The translations under genes were made by a program, and so were the position numbers. Positions 1 through 7,947 of a stretch of 64,000 nt of DNA are shown here, piece after piece (positions within the stretch are counted from its first letter, which is position 1; every line of letters begins with the position of its first letter). Origin of the DNA: Poriferisodalis sp022821985. Its GTDB lineage: Bacteria > Actinomycetota > Acidimicrobiia > Acidimicrobiales > Poriferisodalaceae. The notes beneath the pieces are model-generated. The model worked only from the letters and a program-made list of their open reading frames with translations. It was not told the DNA's origin and made no database searches. The stretch is taken from the NCBI RefSeq assembly GCF_965219595.1, contig NZ_OZ244781.1, forward strand, positions 248,001 through 312,000. Direction: 5' to 3'.

Positions 1-466
1 GCGGCATGATCGACACCTGCACCCGGTGCAAGCCAACCTGATCGAAGGCGAACCCGAACACCGCCAGCAGCCCTTCGGCGACCAGTCCCTTGCCGGCCAG
101 CCGCTCGTCGATCCAGTAGCCCACATGGGCGCTCTGGAATGCCCCACGTGCCACATGTGAGACATTGATCTCGCCGCAGAACCAGCCTTCGTGCCACAGG
201 CCGAAGTCGAACGCCGTGCCCAATGAGCGCTCGCGTTCACGGACGCGGCAGCGATTGGCGAACGCCTGCGGATCGCGCGACGGATCGGGCGCGCTCGCGG
301 GCGGGCGAGGCTCCCACTTTGCCAGCCAGTCGCGGCACCGTTCCCGGACTTCGTTCCACTGGGCGAAGTCTGACGACACGAGCGGGCGAAGCTCGAGCCG
401 CTCGGTGCGCAGTCGACTCACGCTGCGCACAGTACTGGCGCGTCGTCGGCGCTCACCGAGCGGCAT
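1..466 (-). CDS. GNAT family N-acetyltransferase (RimJ/RimL type), 3' part missing
   Basis: Read on the minus strand, the frame from ATG at 466 runs off the left edge, so the C-terminus is missing. The start LRTERLELRPL, followed later by HVGYWIDERLAGKG and a segment ending LHRVQVSI, is the usual layout of RimJ/RimL-like acetyltransferases, including the acetyl-CoA loop region. Such enzymes transfer acetyl from acetyl-CoA to protein N-termini or small amines; the substrate cannot be told here. GTG at 421 is an alternative start that sits just before the conserved N-terminus and avoids the overlap with the ppx stop at 453. The gene is last in the DUF501-ppx-GNAT series and is probably co-transcribed. 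Confidence 0.8.
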   Translation of the reverse strand, partial: MPLGERRRRASTVRSVSRLRTERLELRPLVSSDFAQWNEVRERCRDWLAKWEPRPPASAPDPSRDPQAFANRCRVRERERSLGTAFDFGLWHEGWFCGEINVSHVARGAFQSAHVGYWIDERLAGKGLVAEGLLAVFGFAFDQVGLHRVQVSIMP

Positions 467-1538
467 CGGTGCCTTCGCGTAGCTCGGCCGCTGGGCTTGC
501 CTGCGCCTCACGCAGCTCGGCCGCTGGGCTTGCCTGCGCCTCACGCAGCTCGGCCGCTATGCCGTCGAGGAGATCGCGCTCGCGCACGATGCACTCGTCG
601 ATGTTCCAATGGCGCATGACCGCAACCAGGATGCAGCAGCCGCCCACGATCACTGGCGCCCGATCGACGTGCAAGCCCGGATTGTGGATGCGGTCGGCCA
701 GCCGCTCGGTAGCCAACGTGCGGAAGACATCCTCGGCTGCGGCCCTGGTAAGCACGAACCCGTCAATGACCTCGGGCTCGTAGGGATCGAGGCCGATCTC
801 GACCGCGGCCACAGTCGTGACCGTCCCGGCGACACCCACGAGCCGTGCCGCCGCGGCACCCCGCCCGATGACGGGATGATCACGGTCGATGTCGTCGAGG
901 TGCAGGCGCGCGACCGAGATAGCTGAGCTCAATTCCTCGGGCCGGGGAGGATCCGATGCCAGGAACCTCTCCGTCCACCGCACCGAACCCATGTCGACGG
1001 AGACTGCCGCATCCGGTCGGCCGCCAGCCGATGGCGTGCCGTAGGCGAACTCCGTCGATCCCCCGCCGATGTCGAGCACCAGCGCCGCGGGCCCGGCCGC
1101 CGGAGCCGGGGTTGTGGGCGCGCCGGGATCGGACGGTGTGCCGCGGCCGGCAACTTCGGCCAAGCCGGTGGTGGCGCCTGCAAATCCATACGCGGCCTCG
1201 GTGTCGCCATCCAGCAGCTCGACGTCGGTGCCGAGCGCATCGCTCGCCCTCTGCAGGAATTCCGCTCCGTTTGCGGCATCTCGCGCAGCACTGGTCGCGA
1301 CGGCCCGCACCGCGGTCGCCTGGCGGTCTTCGATGATCTGGCGGTATTCCCCCAGCACGTCGACGACACGGCCGATGGCATCGTCTCGCAGTCGACCTCC
1401 GGCGTCGACGCCCCTACCGAGCCCGGTGATGCGCAGCAGCCGCTGTCCGAGCCCCGTGCCGTCGTCGATGAGCAGGCGCGTGGTGTTCGTGCCGCAGTCC
1501 ACGACCGCAACCGGATCCGCCCCTGGTTCACTACGCAT
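453..1538 (-). CDS. ppx: Ppx/GppA family exopolyphosphatase
   Basis: A 361-residue member of the Ppx/GppA phosphatase family, which hydrolyses polyphosphate or pppGpp in the cytoplasm. The N-terminal phosphate-binding loop VVDCGTNTTRLLI (about residues 12-24) and the second loop LVLDIGGGSTEFAYG are present, as expected of the ASKHA fold. The length suits the short actinobacterial form. The start overlaps the end of the DUF501 gene by 8 bases. In M. tuberculosis the homologue (Rv1026) follows eno, the FtsB-like gene and DUF501, so this is the end of a conserved chain. The C-terminus is odd: the octapeptide-like unit ELREAQASPAA is repeated, produced by a 33-base tandem repeat. Confidence 0.9.
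   Translation of the reverse strand: MRSEPGADPVAVVDCGTNTTRLLIDDGTGLGQRLLRITGLGRGVDAGGRLRDDAIGRVVDVLGEYRQIIEDRQATAVRAVATSAARDAANGAEFLQRASDALGTDVELLDGDTEAAYGFAGATTGLAEVAGRGTPSDPGAPTTPAPAAGPAALVLDIGGGSTEFAYGTPSAGGRPDAAVSVDMGSVRWTERFLASDPPRPEELSSAISVARLHLDDIDRDHPVIGRGAAAARLVGVAGTVTTVAAVEIGLDPYEPEVIDGFVLTRAAAEDVFRTLATERLADRIHNPGLHVDRAPVIVGGCCILVAVMRHWNIDECIVRERDLLDGIAAELREAQASPAAELREAQASPAAELREGTDAAR
479..558. repeat. 33-base tandem repeat, about 2.4 copies, in the 3' end of ppx
   Basis: Positions 479-511 and 512-544 are the same 33-base unit with one difference near the start, and 545-558 begins a third copy. Because the unit is a multiple of three it adds an 11-residue repeat to the Ppx C-terminus without breaking the frame. 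It probably arose by replication slippage. Confidence 0.9.
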
Positions 1539-2082
1539 CAGAGGCCGCCACGGATGCCGATGCAGCGGGCGCAGATTCGGTCGCAGCGCCTTCGATGGCC
1601 GATGACACGCCGATGTCGCCGAGCCGTGCCATTACCCATTCGCCGACGGGGTCATCGCCGCCCGCCAGCCGGTACGCCAGATGCGCGTGCAGGCACTTCA
1701 CGCCTCGCGCCGTCCCCCCGACGCCGTCCGTCGGGCGCGGTCCGCGGTGATCGGGGGGCACCAGCGCATCTCGTTCGGAGGCGTAGCGATCATGCGCCGC
1801 GGCCAGCGCCTCGGGATCGACAGCCGCTTCAGCCGCCCGGACCCCGCCGTCGCCCTCGAGCTGGGACACCCGCCGCCGCAGGTCGACATCGACCAACCAA
1901 TAGCGGGTGGGCATCGGGCGCCCGTCATCGAGCAGTGGAGCATTGGCAATCACCACCGGCCGCCCGTCGGCGTGGGCCACGGCCACATCGAAGGCGCACT
2001 GGGGCGGGCGGCCGAGCGAGGCAGCCACCACGTCGATTTGAGCGGGCGTCAGGGGTGCGCCCGGGGCGCAACGAACGAGCAA
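1531..2082 (-). CDS. DUF501 domain protein
   Basis: A 183-residue protein matching the actinobacterial DUF501 family (M. tuberculosis Rv1025 type). Family hallmarks seen are an early segment on pairing of PP and CAFDVAVAH, then NAPLLDDGRPMPTRYWLVD, and a late HGV/KCLHAHLAYRLAGGDDPVG segment rich in Cys and His. The function is unknown. It overlaps ppx by 8 bases. In M. tuberculosis its upstream neighbour is the FtsB-like gene; here that gene lies 29 kb away at 31282-31683, and the immediate upstream neighbour is coxG (gap 32 bases). Confidence 0.88.
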   Translation of the reverse strand: MLVRCAPGAPLTPAQIDVVAASLGRPPQCAFDVAVAHADGRPVVIANAPLLDDGRPMPTRYWLVDVDLRRRVSQLEGDGGVRAAEAAVDPEALAAAHDRYASERDALVPPDHRGPRPTDGVGGTARGVKCLHAHLAYRLAGGDDPVGEWVMARLGDIGVSSAIEGAATESAPAASASVAASDA

Positions 2083-2114
2083 CGCCCTACGAGGCTGAGC
2101 CGGTAGGCAAGCCC

Positions 2115-2804
2115 TCAGCCTTGGCGACGCTTGCGCCTGCGGCGGCGATTGAACAGGAAGAACACCACCACCGCGAGCGGCGCCAAGATGCGCTTGAGCA
2201 TGGGCCGGCCCGCTGTCTCGAGCAGGTCGACCGGTTCCGGCTCGGCCATCTCGATCTGGCGCGGACCAGACGAATCTGACGCCTCGCCGGTCTCGTCTGA
2301 CGCCTCAGCGTCATCCGCCGGAGCATCGTCCGCTGCGGCGTCGGCATCACTTTGGTCGCCGATCTCGGACAGCTTCTGTTCGAGCGAATCCACAAACTGA
2401 CCTATGAGCTTCTCGGTGACGTCGGCCATCACGCCGCGGCCGAATTGCGCCACCTTGCCGGTGACTTTCAGGTCGGTGGCGATCGACACGACCGTGCCAT
2501 CGCCGTCGGGCGTCATCTCGGCGGTCACCTCTGCGGCTGCGTTGCCCGCGCCGCGAGAGTCCCGTCCTGAGGCTTCCAGCACGATCCGGCGATTGGCCTC
2601 GTCGAGCTCGACGAACTTCGCGGCGCCCTTGTATTGCGCCGTGATCGGACCCACCTTGATCTTCACACCGCCCTTGAATTCATCGCCGTCAACCTCGGTG
2701 AGCTGCGCGCCTGGCATGCACGGCGCGATGAACTCGACATCGGTCAGCGTGCTCCACGCCTGCTCGACAGGTATGCCGACACGGAATTCACTCTTCAGCT
2801 CCAT
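2115..2804 (-). CDS. coxG: CoxG-like SRPBCC protein, CO dehydrogenase subunit G family
   Basis: The start MELKSEFRVGIPVEQAWSTL opens a START/SRPBCC fold of the CoxG family (about residues 1-150, with PGAQL and GGVKIKVGPITAQYKG). In the carboxydotroph cox cluster CoxG takes part in anchoring CO dehydrogenase to the cytoplasmic membrane. An acidic linker rich in Asp, Ala and Glu follows (about 155-195), then a C-terminal hydrophobic stretch ILAPLAVVVFFLF and a basic tail, as expected of a tail anchor. The ATG at 2804 is chosen because upstream codons have no family similarity and it overlaps the end of the nucleotidyltransferase gene by 10 bases. It is the last gene of the molybdenum hydroxylase accessory run. 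Confidence 0.87.
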   Translation of the reverse strand: MELKSEFRVGIPVEQAWSTLTDVEFIAPCMPGAQLTEVDGDEFKGGVKIKVGPITAQYKGAAKFVELDEANRRIVLEASGRDSRGAGNAAAEVTAEMTPDGDGTVVSIATDLKVTGKVAQFGRGVMADVTEKLIGQFVDSLEQKLSEIGDQSDADAAADDAPADDAEASDETGEASDSSGPRQIEMAEPEPVDLLETAGRPMLKRILAPLAVVVFFLFNRRRRRKRRQG

Positions 2805-3361
2805 CGGCGCAGATCCTCCACGGTGTCGATGTCGTCGGGTGACCCTTCGCAGGCTACCGGCACCACGATTTCCGGAAATCGCCGCATCACCGTCCGGGCG
2901 CCTTCGTCTCCGCCGTACGGCAACAACGGCCAGACCTCGCGTGCCAGCCGGACCGGGTTGCCCCGCCGGCCGTCGTAGGTGCCGACGGCGATCGGGGCCA
3001 CGCTGGCGGCCACGGACCGCCACGCCGCCGACGTCACGAAGGGCTGATCAGCCAGTCCCACCACGATGGCGCCGTGGCCCCGCCGGGCCGCCCACGACGC
3101 AGCGCAGCGAACCGATGACGCAATCCCCGATTCCCAGCGATCGTTGTCGATCACGGATATGTCGCCGCCGGTCGCTGCAAGCACTCCGAAGACATCCACC
3201 GCTCCCGTGACCACCACGACGGCCTCCAGCGACGCCCCGAGCAGCGACCCCAAGGCACGACTCATCACGCTCTGGCCGTCGAGGTCTGCCAGCAGCTTGT
3301 GCTGCGGGCCTGCGTACCGGGTCCCCGCCCCCGCTGCCAGCAGCACTCCCGCCGTGGACAC
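2795..3361 (-). CDS. MobA/MocA-like molybdenum cofactor nucleotidyltransferase
   Basis: About 188 residues from GTG at 3361. The N-terminal GVLLAAGAGTRYAGPQHKLL is the nucleotide-binding motif of the NTP_transf_3 (MobA-like) family, and VVGLADQPFVTSAAW and GRRGNPVRL are the usual later motifs. MocA transfers CMP to molybdopterin to form the MCD cofactor used by CO dehydrogenase and xanthine dehydrogenase type enzymes. Its place between acyl-CoA dehydrogenase and coxG, beside XdhC, CoxD and CoxE, fits that job. No ATG precedes the motif, and the in-frame upstream GTA is not a start; there is no clear ribosome binding site. MobA-type GMP transfer cannot be excluded. Confidence 0.82.
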   Translation of the reverse strand: MSTAGVLLAAGAGTRYAGPQHKLLADLDGQSVMSRALGSLLGASLEAVVVVTGAVDVFGVLAATGGDISVIDNDRWESGIASSVRCAASWAARRGHGAIVVGLADQPFVTSAAWRSVAASVAPIAVGTYDGRRGNPVRLAREVWPLLPYGGDEGARTVMRRFPEIVVPVACEGSPDDIDTVEDLRRWS

Positions 3362-3390
3362 TGGCAGATGACCTACGAGGCTGAGCTCGG

Positions 3391-4557
3391 CTAGTACGAG
3401 CGAGGCAGGCCGAGCACCTTCGACGACACGAAGTTCATGACCATCTCCTGGCTGACCGGCGCAATCTTCATCAGCCGCGCCTCGCGCCAGTAACGCTCCA
3501 CGTCGTATTCCTTGGCGTAGCCGAAGCCGCCATGGGTCTGCATGGCCCGGTCGGCGCACTCAAACGCCGCCTCCGACGCCAGGTACTTGGCCAGATTGGC
3601 TTGCTCGCCGCAGGACAGACCGTTGTCGTAGCGCCACGATGCGTCGCGCACCACCAATTCGGCCGCGTGCAGGCGGGCATGGCTGTCGGCCAGCGGGAAG
3701 GCGATGCCCTGGTTCTGGCCGATAGGGCGGCCGAAGATCACCCGGCTCTTCGCATACTCGGCGGCGCGACGCAAGGCGACCCGGCCGATCCCCAGCGCCT
3801 CAGCCGAGATCAGGATCCGCTCGGGATTCAGGCCGTCGAGGATGTAGCGGAATCCCTCACCCTCCTCGCCGACCCGGCGGTCTACCGGCACCCGCAGCCC
3901 GTCGTAGCGCACCTCGCACGAGACCACGGCGTTGCGGCCCACCTTGGGGATCGGGGTGATGTCGACGGCGGGGTCCTGCAAGTCGACCAGCAGCAGGGTC
4001 ATGCCCTGAGTGGGGCCGTCACACAGCTCCTTGGGCGTGGTGCGCACTAGCAGCAGGCACACGTCGCAGTACGGCGCCTTGGTAGTCCACACCTTGGCGC
4101 CAGTGATCACGTACTCGTCGCCGTCACGCTCGGCCCGGGTGCGGATCGACGTGGTGTCGGTGCCGGCGTCGGGCTCGGTGACGCCGAACGCGGCGTGGAG
4201 GGAGCCGTCGGCAACGCCGGGCAGGATCTCCTTGGCCAGTGCTTCCGAGCCATATTTGCGCACCGGTTCCATGCCGAAGATAGACAGGTGCAGTGCTGAG
4301 CAGCCGTTCATGGCGGCCCCACTGGCAGCCACCTCCTCCAGCACGATCGATGCCTCGGTGATGCCTTGGCCGCCGCCGCCGTACTCCTCCGGAATGGCGA
4401 TGCCGACCCAGCCGCCATCGGCCATCGCGTTGTAGAAGTCCCAGGGGAACTCGTGCTTCTCGTCGCGCTCGCGCCAGTACTCGTCGGGGAAGTCTGCGCA
4501 GACGCGCCGCACGCCCTCGCGGATCGCCTCGTGGTCCTCGTTTTGGGTGAAGTCCAT
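3391..4557 (-). CDS. acyl-CoA dehydrogenase
   Basis: A 388-residue flavoprotein of the acyl-CoA dehydrogenase family, which oxidises acyl-CoA to enoyl-CoA. It starts MDFTQNEDHEAIREGVRRVC; the FAD/substrate region FGVTEPDAGTDTTSIRTRA and the C-terminal helical domain with GRPIGQNQGIAFPLAD and MQTHGGFGYAKEYDVERYWR are typical. It lies between XdhC (gap 65 bases) and the MocA-like gene (gap 29 bases) on the same strand. An acyl-CoA dehydrogenase is not a standard cox gene, so either the cluster's molybdenum enzyme acts on a CoA-linked or aromatic substrate, or the gene is a passenger. Substrate chain length cannot be read from the sequence. Confidence 0.92.
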   Translation of the reverse strand: MDFTQNEDHEAIREGVRRVCADFPDEYWRERDEKHEFPWDFYNAMADGGWVGIAIPEEYGGGGQGITEASIVLEEVAASGAAMNGCSALHLSIFGMEPVRKYGSEALAKEILPGVADGSLHAAFGVTEPDAGTDTTSIRTRAERDGDEYVITGAKVWTTKAPYCDVCLLLVRTTPKELCDGPTQGMTLLLVDLQDPAVDITPIPKVGRNAVVSCEVRYDGLRVPVDRRVGEEGEGFRYILDGLNPERILISAEALGIGRVALRRAAEYAKSRVIFGRPIGQNQGIAFPLADSHARLHAAELVVRDASWRYDNGLSCGEQANLAKYLASEAAFECADRAMQTHGGFGYAKEYDVERYWREARLMKIAPVSQEMVMNFVSSKVLGLPRSY

Positions 4558-4622
4558 CGCGCCGACGCTACCGGGCCATTGCCGCCTGATTCCGAGCCCG
4601 GGCCAGGCGGGGACCGGCGCGG

Positions 4623-5440
4623 CTAGTGGATGCGACCCTCGCCATCTTTGAGACGGGGGGCTTGGCGGCCGGTGTGCGAGGCGATGATCTCGGCCACGAT
4701 CGACACGGCCGTTTCCTCGGGCGTGCGGCCGCCGATGTCGAGGCCGATCGGGGCCATGACCCGTTCGAGATCGTCGTCGGTGACGCCGGCCTCGCGGAGG
4801 CGCTCGGTTCGCTTCTCGTGGGTTGTGCGGGAACCCATCGCCCCGAGGTAGCCGACCCGAGTGGGCAGGGCGCCGACGATGGCGGGCACGTCGAATTTGT
4901 GGTCGTGGGTGAGCACGCACACCGCATCGCGGGGGCCCAGCTCGTCGCCAATGCGGTCGAGCAGGCGATTGGGCCAGTCGACGACGACCTCGTCGGCCAT
5001 CGGGAAGCGGCGCTTCGTCGCGAAGACCTCTCTTGCGTCGCACACCGTGACGCGGTAGCCGAGCAGCTTGGCTTGGGAGGCGAGCGCCCGGGTGAAGTCG
5101 ACGGCGCCGAAGATGACCATGTGCGGGCGCCGGGCGTGGCACTCGACGAAGACGCTGAGGTCCATCTGGCGAGCTTCGCCGTGCTGGCCGTAGTGGCGCA
5201 CCTCGCTGATGCCCGCATCCAGCATTCCCAAGGCGTCGCGCTCCACCACCCGGTCGAGATCGGGGTCGCCGAGGGTGCCGAGGGCTGCCTCGCCAGGCTG
5301 CACGAGCAGTTTGGCGCCCGCTCGCGGGCGCACATCAGACACAGCGCCGGCGTCTGGGCCGTCGATGATCGTGGCGAGCGCGACGGGCTCCTCGGCGCGG
5401 ATGGCGTCCCGGAATGCCTCGTAGATGCCCGCGGCCTCGC

Positions 5441-5444
<4 letters not shown>
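4623..5444 (-). CDS. xdhC: XdhC/CoxF family protein, larger part with Rossmann domain
   Basis: About 273 residues from GTG at 5444. XdhC proteins bind the molybdenum cofactor, help its sulfuration and insert it into xanthine or CO dehydrogenase type enzymes. The N-terminal third is a weak XdhC/CoxI-like segment. The C-terminal part has the XdhC_C Rossmann motif MVIFGAVDFTRALASQAKLLGYRVTV in outline, then VLTHDHKFDVPAI, VGYLGAMGSR and IGLDIGGRTPEETAVSI, all conserved in the family. The GTG overlaps the stop of the short XdhC gene in a GTGA arrangement, so the two are translationally coupled. Confidence 0.88.
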
Positions 5445-5758
<314 letters not shown>

Positions 5759-5833
5759 GTCCCCAGTCTCCCAATTGACATTGTTGCGGCATCGGAGGGT
5801 CGTGCGTCGGGTGATCGTGCGGTTCGGCCGGTC

Positions 5834-7003
5834 TCAGGCCGCGATGGCAGCAGCTAGATGTTCGAGCGAATCGAAGGAATGGCCTTCGATGAACTCGTCG
5901 ACGTGCGGCAACGCCGCAGCCATACCACGAGCCAGCGGCGCGTAGCCAGGGGTGTGCTTCAGCGGGTTGACCCAGACCAGCCGGTGGGTCACCAGGTGCA
6001 GGCGGGCCATCTGCTCGGCCAGCTCGTCAGGTGCACCGCGGTCCCAGCCGTCCGAGCAGATCACCACGATGGCCCCGCGCGCATGGCCCCGAACTCCCCA
6101 GCGATCGTTGAACTCGTGCAGCGTCGCGCCCAGCCGGGTGCCGCCCGACCAGTCCTGCACCGAGTCGGCAGCGGCGGCCAAGCCGGCGTCAGGATCGCGG
6201 GAGGACAGCTCGCGGGTGACCCGGGTGAGCCGGGTGCCGATCGTGAACGCCTCCACCCGGGTGCGGCCGATCACCGCAGCGTGAGCGAACCGCACCAGCG
6301 CCCGCGCGTAGGGCTCCATGGATCCCGAGACGTCGAGCAGCAGGACCAGGCGGCGCGGCTTGCGGTCGCCGATCAGGAACTCGCGGCGGATGGCCTCACC
6401 GCCCGTGCGCAACGCACGGCGAATGGTGCGACGCAGATCGGGTCGCCGGGAGATGCGCTTGGCCCGCACAGCGCGCCGCGAGCGGCGGGTAACTGCCTGG
6501 AACCGCAGCTCGCCCATCAGCGAATGCAGCTCAGTCAGCTCGCCATCGCTGCAATCGGCGAAATCCTTGTGGCGCAACGTCTCGACATCGCTGTAGCGGA
6601 CGCGCAGCGTGGGGCCAGCATCGGGCTCATCGCCGTCACCCGGAGGCGCCGAATCGCTGTCGTCGTCAGTATCGGTGGCCAGGGTCACCGAGATCGGCGG
6701 CAGCTCCACGACGATCCCGCTGGGCGCACGGCCCTCCCAGAAAACCGCGAAGGCACGGTCGTAGACACTGATGTCGGCCGGACTGCCCACCAGCGTCGCA
6801 CGGCCTGCCCAGTACACGTCCTCACGGCCCCCAACCCCCAGCAGCCGCAGCGCATCGGTGAATGCCATGACACGGCGGATGGTGACAACCAGCCCCGCGC
6901 CACGCAGGATCGACGAGAAGGCCGAAGCCAAGCGCTCAGGTTCATTGACGTGCCCGTCGGGCGCCGGCATCGGAGCATCGAGATCCAGGCCGCTGGCGCC
7001 CAC
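5834..7003 (-). CDS. coxE: CoxE-like protein with von Willebrand factor A domain
   Basis: Roughly 390 residues. The C-terminal half is a VWA domain with the MIDAS motif LLLDVSGSMEPYA, then GGTRLGATL and VICSDGWDRGAPDELAEQM. The middle is basic and Arg-rich, and the N-terminal half resembles CoxE (DUF58/VWA_CoxE) proteins. With the MoxR ATPase CoxD it forms the chaperone pair that assembles the copper-sulfur-molybdenum site in carboxydotrophs. The start is uncertain: GTG at 7003 lies 13 bases after the coxD stop, while TTG at 7030 would overlap coxD by 14 bases and ATG at 6970 is a shorter option. Confidence 0.88.
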   Translation of the reverse strand: MGASGLDLDAPMPAPDGHVNEPERLASAFSSILRGAGLVVTIRRVMAFTDALRLLGVGGREDVYWAGRATLVGSPADISVYDRAFAVFWEGRAPSGIVVELPPISVTLATDTDDDSDSAPPGDGDEPDAGPTLRVRYSDVETLRHKDFADCSDGELTELHSLMGELRFQAVTRRSRRAVRAKRISRRPDLRRTIRRALRTGGEAIRREFLIGDRKPRRLVLLLDVSGSMEPYARALVRFAHAAVIGRTRVEAFTIGTRLTRVTRELSSRDPDAGLAAAADSVQDWSGGTRLGATLHEFNDRWGVRGHARGAIVVICSDGWDRGAPDELAEQMARLHLVTHRLVWVNPLKHTPGYAPLARGMAAALPHVDEFIEGHSFDSLEHLAAAIAA

Positions 7004-7016
7004 GGCTGGCCCGGCC

Positions 7017-7922
7017 CTAGGCCTCGGCAACGGCGGCCATGATCATCTCCATCCCGACCGACGTAACACGTTGCTGGTCCTCGCGATACTTCAGCACCGT
7101 TCCCAGCGTGGCTTCAAGCATCGGGGCGTCGAGCTCGGCCGCGCCGAGACGCCCCAGCGCCGTGGCCCAGTCGATGGTCTCGGCCACGCCGGGGGGCTTA
7201 TACAGCCGCATCTCGCGCATCACCGACACGGCAGAGGCCACTTGCCGTGCGAGCGCGCCGTCGACATCGGGCAGCTTGAGCTTGACGATCTCGACCTCAC
7301 GGTCGACCGACGGGTGCGAGACCCAGTGGTACAGGCAGCGGCGCTTGAGCGCGTCGTGCACGTCGCGGGTCCGATTGGAGGTGACCACCACGAGCGGCGG
7401 CCGGGCCGCGGTGATCGTGCCCAGCTCGGGCACGGTGACCGTGAAGTCGGACAGCACCTCGAGCAGGAACGCCTCGAACTCGTCGTCGGCCCGATCCACT
7501 TCGTCGATCAGCAGCACTGCGGGCGTGGCGTCGTCGTGGTCGATGGCCCGCAGCAGCGGCCGACGGATCAGGAAGCGTTCCGAATACAGCTCGTCCTCGA
7601 TGGCCTCGGCGTCGGCTGCAGCGCGTCCCGCAGCCTCTGCGGTGCGCAGGTGGAGGAGCTGGCGGGTGTAGTCCCATTCGTAGAGCGCCTGAGCGGCGTC
7701 GATGCCCTCGTAGCACTGCAGGCGGATGAACTCCCCGCCGATCCAGGCCGCCAGCACCTTGGCCAGCTCGGTCTTGCCCACGCCCGCATCGCCCTCGAGG
7801 AACAACGGCCGACCCATCGTGACCGAGAGGTACACCACCGTCGACAGCCCCTCGTCGGGCAGGTAGCCGTGCTCGGTCAGCGCCGCCGAGACATCAGCAG
7901 TGGTGCCGGGCGCTGTGAACAC
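7017..7922 (-). CDS. coxD: MoxR-type AAA+ ATPase (CoxD-like)
   Basis: A MoxR-family AAA+ ATPase of about 300 residues. Walker A GDAGVGKTE is preceded by EHGYLPDEGLSTVVYLS, the standard CoxD N-terminus; Walker B is VLLIDEVDRADDEFEAFLLE, and the sensor region VVTSNRTRDVHDALKRRCLYHW is present. In Oligotropha CoxD helps build the active site of CO dehydrogenase. GTG at 7922 fits the family start and leaves 25 bases after the TPR gene; ATG at 8003 is also open and would overlap the TPR gene by 56 bases. The gene precedes coxE in the canonical D-E order. Confidence 0.9.
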   Translation of the reverse strand: MFTAPGTTADVSAALTEHGYLPDEGLSTVVYLSVTMGRPLFLEGDAGVGKTELAKVLAAWIGGEFIRLQCYEGIDAAQALYEWDYTRQLLHLRTAEAAGRAAADAEAIEDELYSERFLIRRPLLRAIDHDDATPAVLLIDEVDRADDEFEAFLLEVLSDFTVTVPELGTITAARPPLVVVTSNRTRDVHDALKRRCLYHWVSHPSVDREVEIVKLKLPDVDGALARQVASAVSVMREMRLYKPPGVAETIDWATALGRLGAAELDAPMLEATLGTVLKYREDQQRVTSVGMEMIMAAVAEA

Positions 7923-7947
7923 AGCGGTCAAGGCTACGGCTTGGCGT

